From Paracoccaceae bacterium (GTDB lineage: Bacteria > Pseudomonadota > Alphaproteobacteria > Rhodobacterales > Rhodobacteraceae), in contig CACGIS010000009.1 in NCBI GenBank assembly GCA_902573175.1, forward strand, positions 1 to 33,796: 33,796 nt of DNA, in the 5' to 3' direction. Positions 16,145 through 24,687 of the stretch are shown here, in pieces. Numbering within the stretch: position 1 is the stretch's first letter; the number at the start of each line of letters is the position of its first letter. A model generated the notes under the pieces. The model ran no database searches and was not told the DNA's origin. It saw only the letters and a program-made list of their open reading frames with translations. A program made the translations under genes and the position numbers.

Positions 16145-18991
16145 TTGTCTTTAAATCGCTTTCATATTGTGAGTCCTATCGCGTTGATGGCCTTTTCGGC
16201 GTGTCGTTCACCTTACACTCCAGGAAGCTCCGTTGGCGGTGCAGTAGTCAACGGTCCCTTAGATAGTGCTTTGGTCTTTCTTGATTATGATTTTGACGGT
16301 ATTTTGGATGCTAATGAGCCAAATGCCAGAACCAACGAGTTTGGTGAATATCAACTAACGGCGACACGTAATTTTTACGATCTGGTTGCGATTGCGGATG
16401 ACCAGACGGTTGATTCATCTTCCGGCGCAACATTTGCCGGTATCACGTTAAAAGCACCCTCTGGTTCGGGCGTTATTTCCCCGACATCCACGTTGATGCA
16501 GGAGGGCAATCTTACGGCTGCAGAAGTTGCGGAAGTATTGGGGCTTCCCGATGGAATTGATCCGCTTAGTTTCAACCCCTTTAACGTTGACGAGAACGAT
16601 GCAACGGCTGTCGCACAGGCCTTGGAAGTGGCAAAAATAAGTAAGCAGATTACGACGGCCATCTCTTCATTTGCTTCTGCAACGGAAGGGGCGGGCGCGG
16701 ATGCGGCGGACGCTTTTAATACAGCGCTTAACTCTGTGGTGGACGTTGTGAAGGCAAAAGCAGTTAATGCAAAAGATGCCAATGCGGCGGCGGCCGATAA
16801 AATAATCGATTTTACTGGTGCGGATGATTTAGATCTCATAAAAACTGAGGTCACCACGAAAGCGGCCGATCTTAGGGGGCTTGATAGAGCGACTTTTAAT
16901 ACTCTTGCTGCCGACACAACGGCCGCGATTAGAAATGTGAATGCCGAGATTAAGGCGGTCACAGACCTAAACTCTGATGCAACCAAAAATATCTTCTCAA
17001 CCACGCAGGTTTTGCGTGATCAGATTAAAGATGTGGCTGTCGCCCGAAAAGAGGGTAAAGCTGGCGATATCACCTTTAAAAATAGCTCGGCCGTTGATAC
17101 GGCTGCGCTAAACAAGGCACCCCAGGCCATCACACTTTCTGGTGACCGTCTCGTCACTGCGGATGGAGAACTGGTTGTCGGAACTGTAGCCACTATTGAT
17201 AACGACCAAACCAGCGGTGTTGCTTTTACCTATACTTTAGCGGGCAATGACGCTGCTTTTTTTGATTTTAATGCAAGTTCAGGAGAGCTTTCGCTGAAGG
17301 CAGCACCAGACTATGCCAATAAGCCTTATTACGAGATTACCATCATTTCCAAAGATGAAGGCGGCAAGAAGTTTGCGGAGACCTTTATTATTGATGTTGT
17401 TCCCGAATTTGGCGCTTTAGGCGATCCAGATCAAACCGTTGCCTCTGATTTTGATACAATCATGAAGCAAAACCCGCTCTTCAAGCAGATGAATAACGAA
17501 GTTGAACTCAAGCAGACGTCAGACGGGCAGCTTGTTCTTGTAGAAGTTACGCAATCTGGTAGCTATGGCTCCACTTCAGGAAGCCAAGCTGAAGGTCCCA
17601 TTGTTGCATTTATCAAGATCACAGACGAAGGCTATGCGCTTCATAACCCAGCTACGGACGAATATATGGGTGGGTTCTTTACGTATACGCAGGGGGATCT
17701 GACCTATACCGGCTATGAAGTCTTGGTAGATGATATGTCTATTCTGGCTGAGTATGATGCTAATCTGACAAAATACTTTGACCCAGACAGCACATATGGC
17801 ACCGGAAAACTCACCTATACAGCCCGGGATATTGAATATGTTGCAATTGTGGGAGCCAAGGCTGTTGATAAAAATGGTACCACTGTCCAGGATATGCTCG
17901 GCTTTAGCCACTATGACAAGAATATGGATGTATTAGGCAGCGCCGGAATTGATGTAACCAACTCCAGTGCGCCTTACTATATCGAGGTGGTGGGTGAATA
18001 TGATCCTGCCGTCACCACAAACATCACATCTACCGCCATAGATGCCTCTGTTGGCCAAACCATGCAAACGCTCCTCGACAACGCAGGACAAGCCATTCTC
18101 TATGGCGATGATCATAGTTCCGGAAGCACTACAACAGGTGGAGGAACTACAACAAGTGAAAATTCAACTGAGAGTGAGGCGATAATCGATAGCTCTGGCC
18201 CGATCTTAACAGACTTTGATTTAAAGACCACTGACCTTTCGCTAGGCGAAAAAATAAAAATTGAATTTAAAGCAACAGACGATACGTATGTAGGTTTTCT
18301 TAATGTTACTTTTTTTGAAGAAAATAACCCTTCTTCCAAGATTAATGTAGAAGCTCAGAACACTGAAAATATTGATAAACTTTTTGATCATTGGGATTTT
18401 TTCTTAAATTCTAGTAATTTTTTTGAATTGAGCATTCCATTGATCATCGAGGGTGAACTTAAATCTGGAAACTATACCTTAGAAAGCCTGAGCCTTTCTG
18501 ATGCTAATACAAAAACAAACCCCGTTTTAAACAACGAGACAATTTACAAGTCGGGGCAACTTGATAATCAAAACGCTGAGTTTTTTAGTAATTTAGAAAG
18601 TGAAAATAAGACTTTAGTAATTTCAATTCCCGTTTTGGATGATGATTTAGTTTTGCCTGAAATTGACGAGGCCGAATCCAATGCTCGTTTGGATTTGGCT
18701 AATCAAATTTTGCCAGATAATATTATAAAGGGCGACGTTTGGCCAACTGGCGAGGATTGGTTTAAATTTGATTTAACACAACCTGGAACAATCATCGCGC
18801 AGATGGATATCGGAACCGGATCAGCTGATCTAAAACTTTATAGCCCAAACGAAACTGAAATTATAAGTAAACGGGTTTCAGAAGTTGGTATGATTCATCA
18901 TACAACCTCCGATAAGGGCGAATATTATTTACTAATTGGAGATGGAAGCGTTAAGCGTTTAGAATATGAATTAATAGTTGATATTGTCTAG
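16145..18991 (+). CDS. Large surface-type lipoprotein with EF-hand-like loop, cadherin-like domain and PPC-like C-terminus (paralogue 1)
   Basis: The 948-residue product starts at a TTG, supported by a GGGGGG ribosome site eight bases upstream that is matched by its paralogue. The signal peptide ends in FSAC (lipid-anchor Cys20). A carboxypeptidase-regulatory-like stretch follows with a full EF-hand-like loop, DYDFDGILDANE (47-58). Next come an alanine-rich helical region (about 110-310), a cadherin-like domain (about 325-425, SGVAFTYTLAGND to YYEITIISKDEGG) and an unrecognised region to about 655. A Ser/Thr/Gly linker joins a C-terminal part whose last 80 residues (EDWFKFDLTQPGT, GEYYLLIGDG) resemble a bacterial pre-peptidase C-terminal domain. 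Codons are GC-rich up to the linker and AT-rich after it. It is probably outer-membrane anchored. Confidence 0.8.
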   Translation: MSLNRFHIVSPIALMAFSACRSPYTPGSSVGGAVVNGPLDSALVFLDYDFDGILDANEPNARTNEFGEYQLTATRNFYDLVAIADDQTVDSSSGATFAGITLKAPSGSGVISPTSTLMQEGNLTAAEVAEVLGLPDGIDPLSFNPFNVDENDATAVAQALEVAKISKQITTAISSFASATEGAGADAADAFNTALNSVVDVVKAKAVNAKDANAAAADKIIDFTGADDLDLIKTEVTTKAADLRGLDRATFNTLAADTTAAIRNVNAEIKAVTDLNSDATKNIFSTTQVLRDQIKDVAVARKEGKAGDITFKNSSAVDTAALNKAPQAITLSGDRLVTADGELVVGTVATIDNDQTSGVAFTYTLAGNDAAFFDFNASSGELSLKAAPDYANKPYYEITIISKDEGGKKFAETFIIDVVPEFGALGDPDQTVASDFDTIMKQNPLFKQMNNEVELKQTSDGQLVLVEVTQSGSYGSTSGSQAEGPIVAFIKITDEGYALHNPATDEYMGGFFTYTQGDLTYTGYEVLVDDMSILAEYDANLTKYFDPDSTYGTGKLTYTARDIEYVAIVGAKAVDKNGTTVQDMLGFSHYDKNMDVLGSAGIDVTNSSAPYYIEVVGEYDPAVTTNITSTAIDASVGQTMQTLLDNAGQAILYGDDHSSGSTTTGGGTTTSENSTESEAIIDSSGPILTDFDLKTTDLSLGEKIKIEFKATDDTYVGFLNVTFFEENNPSSKINVEAQNTENIDKLFDHWDFFLNSSNFFELSIPLIIEGELKSGNYTLESLSLSDANTKTNPVLNNETIYKSGQLDNQNAEFFSNLESENKTLVISIPVLDDDLVLPEIDEAESNARLDLANQILPDNIIKGDVWPTGEDWFKFDLTQPGTIIAQMDIGTGSADLKLYSPNETEIISKRVSEVGMIHHTTSDKGEYYLLIGDGSVKRLEYELIVDIV

Positions 18992-19107
18992 AATATTCTC
19001 TTCACAGCCTAAATTTTAAATTAATGCAGTTCTTTTGCTAAATAAATTTCAATCCCGCCGTTAACAATTGTGAGACATATCCAATATAGTCTTAACTTCG
19101 CAAATTA

Positions 19108-19141
19108 GGGGCAGAACTGTTAGTTCTGTCCCTTATTTTTT
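19108..19141 (+). terminator. Rho-independent terminator after paralogue 1
   Basis: GGGGCAGAACT (19108-19118) pairs with AGTTCTGTCCC (19122-19132) over 11 bp including one G-U pair, with a 3-base loop, followed by TTATTTTTT. It ends the first lipoprotein gene about 117 bases after its stop and isolates it from the second. Confidence 0.85.
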
Positions 19142-19226
19142 AAGAATTTGACATTAGTCAGATTTGTAGAATACGCTATTACCTAACGTCAATTTATTGT
19201 TGATGCTTTTTTTGGGGGTAACAAGC

Positions 19227-21815
19227 ATGAGTTTTAATCGTTTTTACGTCATAAGTCCATTGGCTTTAGTCGCTTTATCAGCCTGTAGATCACCTTATCA
19301 AAATGCGGTAAGTGGGGTTATCAGTAAGGGCCCTCTTAGCAATGCATTAGTATTCTTAGATTTAGATGGCGATAACGTATTAGACGCCAATGAGCAGTCC
19401 GTCAGAACAGACGCTAATGGTAATTTTTCCATAAATTCGGCGGCTTCTGCTTATAAAATTGTGGCTTTAACCGATGATAGTACCGTAGATTCTTCATCTG
19501 GAGCTACATTATCAGGAATAATGTTAACTGCGCCTCAGGGTGCTGCGGTTGTTTCGCCTACGTCGACATTAATGGCAGAAGGTGGTTTGACAGCTGATGA
19601 GGTCGCAGAAGTTTTAAACCTGCCAGACGGTGTAGATCCTTTGGCATTCAATCCATTTGCTGACGGTGTTGACGCTACTGATGCGTTGGCAGTTGAGAAA
19701 ATAAGCCAACAAATCATGACAGCAGTAAGTTCATTTGCATCTGCTGCAGAAGGAGCGGGTGCTTCTGAGGCAGGTGCGTTCGAGGCTGCGCTGACATCTG
19801 TTGTTGATGTTGTTAAAGTAAAAGCTGTAAATTTAACTGACGATACGGCAACTGCCGCAGAAAAATCGATAGACTTTACGGCCGCCGCTGACTTAAATTT
19901 GATTAAGGCAAAAGTTGCTGATGAAGCGGAGAAAGTTGTAACTGCGGAAGGTACATCAGGATTTAATAAGACGGCTTTGGCAGCTCTTGTTGACGATACT
20001 GCGACATCAATTAAAAATGTAAACGATCAAATTGAAGCTGTTGCAGATTTGACATCTGACGCAACCAAAAACGTCTTTTCCACCCTGCAAGTTTTAAATG
20101 AACAAGTGAAATCGGCAGCGGAAACGCAAGCGGGCGGTGGAAGCGGTTCAATAGCCTTTACAAACGCTGCAACTGTGCAAAGTGCAGCGAGCAATTTTGC
20201 ACCGCAAGATGTTACTATTTCTGCCAACTCAATTTTGGAGGGGACTAAAGATTTAGTTATAGGGTCACTTGCGACGGTCGATCAAGATCAGGGAAGTGGT
20301 GTCGCCTTTACCTACAAGTTAGCTGAGGCCGTGGGTACCGATTACGCCTCATTTGAAATTAATTCTAATAATGAATTAGTTCTCAAAGCGTCTCCTGATT
20401 ATAGTGCAAAGTCTTCCTATGAAGTATTTGTCGTGACGACAGACGATGGCGGTAAGACATTTTCTAAGAAAATAGAAGTTTCGGTAACACCTGACCCGCA
20501 CGAAAATTTTCTTGTGAAATTCACCGTCAATTATGTTGTCCCTGGCGACGTCGGAGCCGAGTATAATACCATATTAACTAGTTCAGAAACCAACTATGAA
20601 GAGTTTATGAGTAGGTTGCATACCAATATGGATTCGTTTGAGGGTGCAATGAGCATAATATTTCCCGACGACGGTCCAGGCGAAGGTGTTTCTGAAGGAT
20701 CAGGAGCGTACAGTGGCAACGATTTAGATTTCTCTTCAATGACTTATGCACAGCAATTTGCTCTTCTAGGCAGTGGTTTTACAGCGCCAACTGTTTCGGA
20801 GGATATATCTGCTGGTACATTTACTGTTACCTTTACTGAACCAAGTTCATCAGGCAATATTTTGCATAAATACACAGTAAAAATAGACGGTCTCACAGCG
20901 GTTTCGAGCAATAATTATGGTGGTCTTGATAAAAATGGGGATAGCGTTGACTACTTTGATCCTTTAACCTGGAAAGTTGCTGGTGGGCTTGAGCAAATGA
21001 TTATCAAAAAGGGTACCGCTAGCGTTTTTGAGGTTAATGTAACTGACACCTCAATGGAAATTGAAGCGGAGGTTGGTTTTGCCACTGACTATGCTAATGG
21101 TGATGTGGGTGCCATTTTAATGGAAGGTGATTTTTCTCAAACAGACGCAGACAGCTTTTTTGATATAATCGATCAATTGAGTTTAGATCCAAGTAGTTCT
21201 TCTAGTTCTTCTAGTTCTTCTAGTTCTTCTAGTTCTTCTAGTTCCTCTCATAGTCTGTCTGGCAGCAGCTATTCATCCAGTAGTGGTTCTTCTTCCAGTA
21301 GTTCAGCGCCTAACTACACCATAGCAACGGTTAAAATTTACGGGGCGGATAGTAGTCAATCAAATGGTTTGACAGCAGAGCCTGTCGGAATTGGTACACT
21401 AGGCACGGGATCGTTATCCCTTCAGTTAGGTGATTACACGATGTCGATTATTTCAGACGATTTACCTGATTATATTACAGCGGGAGATATTTTTGATTTT
21501 GCGGATGTGGATCTTCTCGACGTTGAGGATGTAATTCAGGAAGGCAATGACGGTCTATTCACTCTTAGCCATGCAACGCACGGCGAGTTGGTTATTATCG
21601 AGTCTGATATGTCAAATGCGCCAGCGGGAGGTACGGTCACAATTGGAGATGGCGATACTTTTGGAACTTACGAAGGAAACAGGTTCGTTTCTGACTCTAA
21701 CGACATCGTAGCCGCCTATTTTGATTTTGGTGAACTTACAGTCAGTGACGCTCAGTTTCAAACCTATTGGGAATCAATCGATGGCATTACTGATATGTTT
21801 GCGGAAATCGCTTAA
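19227..21815 (+). CDS. Large surface-type lipoprotein with polyserine linker (paralogue 2)
   Basis: ATG 19227 is chosen over an in-frame start at 19197, because it gives an N-terminus that aligns with paralogue 1 and lies 11 bases after GGGGG. The product is 862-863 residues. The lipobox is ALSAC (Cys20). The EF-hand-like loop DLDGDNVLDANE (45-56), the block VDSSSGATLSG, the helical region ending near 310 and the cadherin-like domain (about 325-425) all match paralogue 1. The middle and C-terminal parts do not. A polyserine linker (about 657-700), coded by a 9-bp tandem repeat, joins a C-terminal beta-rich domain of about 165 residues that I do not recognise. It is probably exported and lipid-anchored; the role (adhesion, matrix) is inference. 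Confidence 0.8.
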   Translation: MSFNRFYVISPLALVALSACRSPYQNAVSGVISKGPLSNALVFLDLDGDNVLDANEQSVRTDANGNFSINSAASAYKIVALTDDSTVDSSSGATLSGIMLTAPQGAAVVSPTSTLMAEGGLTADEVAEVLNLPDGVDPLAFNPFADGVDATDALAVEKISQQIMTAVSSFASAAEGAGASEAGAFEAALTSVVDVVKVKAVNLTDDTATAAEKSIDFTAAADLNLIKAKVADEAEKVVTAEGTSGFNKTALAALVDDTATSIKNVNDQIEAVADLTSDATKNVFSTLQVLNEQVKSAAETQAGGGSGSIAFTNAATVQSAASNFAPQDVTISANSILEGTKDLVIGSLATVDQDQGSGVAFTYKLAEAVGTDYASFEINSNNELVLKASPDYSAKSSYEVFVVTTDDGGKTFSKKIEVSVTPDPHENFLVKFTVNYVVPGDVGAEYNTILTSSETNYEEFMSRLHTNMDSFEGAMSIIFPDDGPGEGVSEGSGAYSGNDLDFSSMTYAQQFALLGSGFTAPTVSEDISAGTFTVTFTEPSSSGNILHKYTVKIDGLTAVSSNNYGGLDKNGDSVDYFDPLTWKVAGGLEQMIIKKGTASVFEVNVTDTSMEIEAEVGFATDYANGDVGAILMEGDFSQTDADSFFDIIDQLSLDPSSSSSSSSSSSSSSSSSSSHSLSGSSYSSSSGSSSSSSAPNYTIATVKIYGADSSQSNGLTAEPVGIGTLGTGSLSLQLGDYTMSIISDDLPDYITAGDIFDFADVDLLDVEDVIQEGNDGLFTLSHATHGELVIIESDMSNAPAGGTVTIGDGDTFGTYEGNRFVSDSNDIVAAYFDFGELTVSDAQFQTYWESIDGITDMFAEIA
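21195..21248 (+). repeat. 9-bp tandem repeat encoding polyserine
   Basis: Five perfect copies of AGTTCTTCT (21195-21239) and a sixth with one change (21240-21248) lie in frame and encode Ser-Ser-Ser each. Copy-number change would alter linker length without a frameshift. Confidence 0.95.
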
Positions 21816-21818
21816 AAT

Positions 21819-23330
21819 TCACGAAAACAGGCTTTTGAATTCTTCTCTAAGTATGTTTTTTTGTACTTTGCCCATTGTATTGCGCGGTAATTGATCGATC
21901 CAAAGAAGTTTTCTCGGGTGTTTATAGCGAGCTAAAGATTTACTTAGATTGCTCTCAATAATTTCTAAGTCAGGAGCTGTTTCGGTTTCTGATACAATAA
22001 CAGCGATTGGCGTTTCTCCAAAATCAGGGTGGGGCACTCCAATTACAGCACTTTCAAGTACACCTACTTGATCATCTATAATTTCTTCGAGTTCTTTGGG
22101 ATATATATTATACCCACCCGAAATTATAAGATCTTTATCTCTTCCAAGAATATGGACATAACCATCCTCATCAATTTTTCCTAAGTCACCCGTTATGAAA
22201 AAGCCATTTTCCCGTAATTCGGCTTTTGTTTTTTCGGGCATTTTCCAATAACCCTTAAAAACGTTTGGTCCACGCACTTCAATTTGCCCTATTTCATCAA
22301 TAGATAATTCTTTTGCTGTTTCTGGGTCGCTGATTTTTAATTCAACGCCTGGTAAGGGTAAGCCAACGGTTCCCGCGCGCCTCTCACCATTATATGGATT
22401 TGAAGTATTCATATTTGTCTCTGTCATGCCATACCGCTCAAGTATTCTATGGCCCGTTATTTTTTCGAATTGAATATGCGTCTCTGAAAGAAGCGGAGCA
22501 GAGCCAGAGACAAACAAACGCATGTGTTCAACTAAATTCTTGTTAAAACGACTATCGCCAAGTAACCGCGTATAAAATGTCGGCACACCCATCATCGCAG
22601 AAGATTTTGGTAAATTTTCGATAATATTATCTAAATCAAATTTTGGTAGAAATATCATACTTCCACCAGCGGACAGTATAACATTAGTGGCTACAAATAG
22701 CCCATGAGTATGAAAGAGGGGAAGTGCATGAAGCAAGATGTCGTTATTGGTGAATCCCCACTCTTTCATCAATGTATTACCATTTGATAAAAGATTAGTC
22801 TGTGTCAGCATTGCGCCTTTGGATTTTCCAGTTGTTCCGGAGGTATAAAGCAGTGCCGCTAAGTCGTTTTTTGATCGCGCCACCGTTTCAAAATCTTCAG
22901 GTGAGGAGGCTGCTTTATCAATGATTGAACCTGTTGAATTACTATTTAAAGTTTCAACAAGCACGCCAAGTTTTTGAGCTATAGTTGATAAATCTTTTTT
23001 ATTTTTTTCATCACAAATAATTAAACGGGCTTCGCTGTTTTCAATGAAATACTTAACTTCATCGACTGTGTAGGAGGGGTTAAGAGGTAAAAATACTAAT
23101 CCAGCCTGAGCGCATGCCGCATAGATATTGAGCATTTCAGGAGATTTTTCAACTTGTATCGCAACGCAGCACCCAGGTTCTAGACCCATTTCAACCAATG
23201 TATTCGCAATTCTTCTGCTCGTTGCCAAAAATTTCCTGTAAGTAATATTCTGACCGTCCAGCAAATATAAGAAAGGAGCATCGTTTTCTAAATGTACTCC
23301 AAATAGCTTATCATATAAAAGATTGTTCAT
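21819..23330 (-). CDS. matB: Malonyl-CoA synthetase (AMP-forming)
   Basis: The protein is an ANL-superfamily adenylate-forming ligase of 503 residues from ATG 23330. A GTG seven codons upstream is less likely, since GAGAG sits just before the ATG and MatB proteins start at MNNLLYDKLF-like sequence. The P-loop is LLYTSGTTGKSKG, followed by LPLFHTHGLF. The segment ERYGMTETNMNTSNPYNGER followed by RAGTVG is the MatB signature, where arginines bind the second carboxylate of malonate. The end has ITGDLGKIDEDGYVHILGR and PRNTMGKVQKNILRE with the catalytic lysine. Known role: malonate + CoA + ATP to malonyl-CoA. It is divergent from the tct operon, with 260 bases between them. Confidence 0.88.
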   Translation of the reverse strand: MNNLLYDKLFGVHLENDAPFLYLLDGQNITYRKFLATSRRIANTLVEMGLEPGCCVAIQVEKSPEMLNIYAACAQAGLVFLPLNPSYTVDEVKYFIENSEARLIICDEKNKKDLSTIAQKLGVLVETLNSNSTGSIIDKAASSPEDFETVARSKNDLAALLYTSGTTGKSKGAMLTQTNLLSNGNTLMKEWGFTNNDILLHALPLFHTHGLFVATNVILSAGGSMIFLPKFDLDNIIENLPKSSAMMGVPTFYTRLLGDSRFNKNLVEHMRLFVSGSAPLLSETHIQFEKITGHRILERYGMTETNMNTSNPYNGERRAGTVGLPLPGVELKISDPETAKELSIDEIGQIEVRGPNVFKGYWKMPEKTKAELRENGFFITGDLGKIDEDGYVHILGRDKDLIISGGYNIYPKELEEIIDDQVGVLESAVIGVPHPDFGETPIAVIVSETETAPDLEIIESNLSKSLARYKHPRKLLWIDQLPRNTMGKVQKNILREEFKSLFS

Positions 23331-23512
23331 TTTGCTCTCGGTTCTTTCCACATCTTTGCATTACAGGATTTGTTTATGAGGTCTATCAAGTTTTTAAATA
23401 TTTTTCATTTAAGTTACAGAAATCTGGCACCAAGGAATTATTAAAATATGTCCAGAATTATAATAATTTTTGTTGACTTTTATTAATTCAAACGCCCGAA
23501 TGCAGTTATACA

Positions 23513-23542
23513 TGTGCGATGTCAGTTTTATGTCATCGCACA
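23513..23542. promoter_or_regulatory. Perfect 9-bp inverted repeat upstream of tctC (candidate operator)
   Basis: TGTGCGATG (23513-23521) and CATCGCACA (23534-23542) are exact reverse complements separated by 12 bases. The site lies about 48 bases before the tctC start, in the divergent matB-tctC region. It is GC-rich in an AT-rich gap, as expected for a dimeric regulator site such as GntR or IclR types, but the regulator is not in the window. It could also form a leader hairpin. Confidence 0.5.
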
Positions 23543-23590
23543 ACGTGTATTATTAAAATCGAGTTATTAACTTTACGTTGGGAGGACGCA

Positions 23591-24619
23591 ATGAAGTTAA
23601 ACTTTAAAAAACAATTTTCAACATTAGCTCTTGTGACTGGTTTTGCAGCTACTGCAAGCATGTCACTAGCAGGCGAGTGTCGAGTGGCCGAAGCTAGCAT
23701 GGATAAGCCAGGTGGTTTTCCAGACCGAGCTTTAACAATGATCGTTCCTTATGGTCCAGGTGGAGGATCAGGACAGGTTGCAGCAGCAATGGCTGAAGCA
23801 GTAACAGGACTTACCGACGTAAGTATAAATAGAGATCACAAGCCTGGTGGTTCTGGAACAGTCGGAATGACTGCCTATATGGCTGCACCTGCTGATGGTT
23901 ACAATGTTTTAGAGCACATTGATGATGCGTCTTCAGCCCATGCGCTCGACTCTAGTCGACCTAACCCCGCTGAGGATTTAATACCGCTCGTGGTTTCACA
24001 GGTGACTTTTTCGCAAATTTACATCAGATCAAATGAAACGCGCTATACTGATTGGCCGAGTTTTGTAGAATGGGTACAAGCGCAAAATGGAAAAGCAACA
24101 ATCGCTAACGTATCTAAAGAAGGATCAATGGAACGCGTTATTATGAAGTTCATCACTGAAGCTTCTGACATGCAAATTCAGCAGATTTCTTTTGATAAAG
24201 GTGCTCCACGGTATGGTGCTTTATTAGGTGGTCAAGTTGATGCCTTATTTGAGCAACCTGGTGATGTTAGAAAATTTCTAGATGCCGGAAACTTTAAGCC
24301 TATCTTAACAGTTTTCAATGAGCGGCCTGGCGTCTTTAGTGATGTGCCTACTCATAGAGAAATGGGTATGGATTTTGAGCCGTTACTTCGTTTTAGAGGT
24401 TTTTACGTCCACAAGGATGCGCCTTCTGACCGTGTAGATTGGTTGAAGTGGGCTTTTCAAAGGGCATATTGCGAGGATAGTTATCAAGCATTCAATGATA
24501 GCAAGTTTATGAATGTTATTGATAGTTATCGGGATACGGCTGGTGCGATCGATATGATCAACGCAGCGATTGTTCAATATCGTGATGTTTATAAAGAAAT
24601 GGGTTTAGACGTTAAGTAA
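23591..24619 (+). CDS. tctC: TTT transporter periplasmic solute-binding protein (TctC family)
   Basis: The protein is 342 residues from ATG 23591, chosen because GGAGG (23581-23585) sits five bases upstream; an earlier in-frame start at 23519 lacks this and would bury the signal peptide. The signal peptide (cleavage near SLAGE) is followed by FPDRALTMIVPYGPGGGSG, the substrate-loop signature of TctC-type proteins, and PADGYNVLEHI. These proteins bind carboxylates or other organic anions in the periplasm and deliver them to TctA/TctB. The substrate cannot be read from the sequence; the genes downstream suggest a CoA-activatable acid, possibly an organosulfonate. A strong hairpin lies between this gene and tctB. 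Confidence 0.9.
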   Translation: MKLNFKKQFSTLALVTGFAATASMSLAGECRVAEASMDKPGGFPDRALTMIVPYGPGGGSGQVAAAMAEAVTGLTDVSINRDHKPGGSGTVGMTAYMAAPADGYNVLEHIDDASSAHALDSSRPNPAEDLIPLVVSQVTFSQIYIRSNETRYTDWPSFVEWVQAQNGKATIANVSKEGSMERVIMKFITEASDMQIQQISFDKGAPRYGALLGGQVDALFEQPGDVRKFLDAGNFKPILTVFNERPGVFSDVPTHREMGMDFEPLLRFRGFYVHKDAPSDRVDWLKWAFQRAYCEDSYQAFNDSKFMNVIDSYRDTAGAIDMINAAIVQYRDVYKEMGLDVK

Positions 24620-24638
24620 TATTTTCGTGGGAATTCAT

Positions 24639-24664
24639 CCGCTCGCGACAAATGTCGCGGGCGG
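24639..24664 (+). terminator. Strong hairpin between tctC and tctB
   Basis: CCGCTCGCGACA (24639-24650) pairs with TGTCGCGGGCGG (24653-24664) over up to 12 bp with one T-G pair; the innermost pairs must open for a 4-base loop. There is no U tract after it (TATTAAGTTATG). This fits a partial terminator or a 3' RNA-stabilising hairpin that raises binding-protein levels above membrane subunits. Confidence 0.65.
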
Positions 24665-24687
24665 TATTAAGTTATGTGAAGTGAAAA

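Noticed and set aside
16375-17004. 209-codon minus-strand frame inside the first lipoprotein gene
   Set aside because: It is a shadow frame produced by the GC-rich, alanine-rich codons of the real gene; no start site context or recognisable domain.
21195-21248. CRISPR-like array
   Set aside because: The 9-bp units are directly adjacent, in frame and encode serine; there are no spacers. No CRISPR array was seen elsewhere.
23473-23511. Sigma70-like promoter TTGACT with TTATAC upstream of tctC
   Set aside because: The spacing between the two elements is about 27 bases, too long for a standard promoter.
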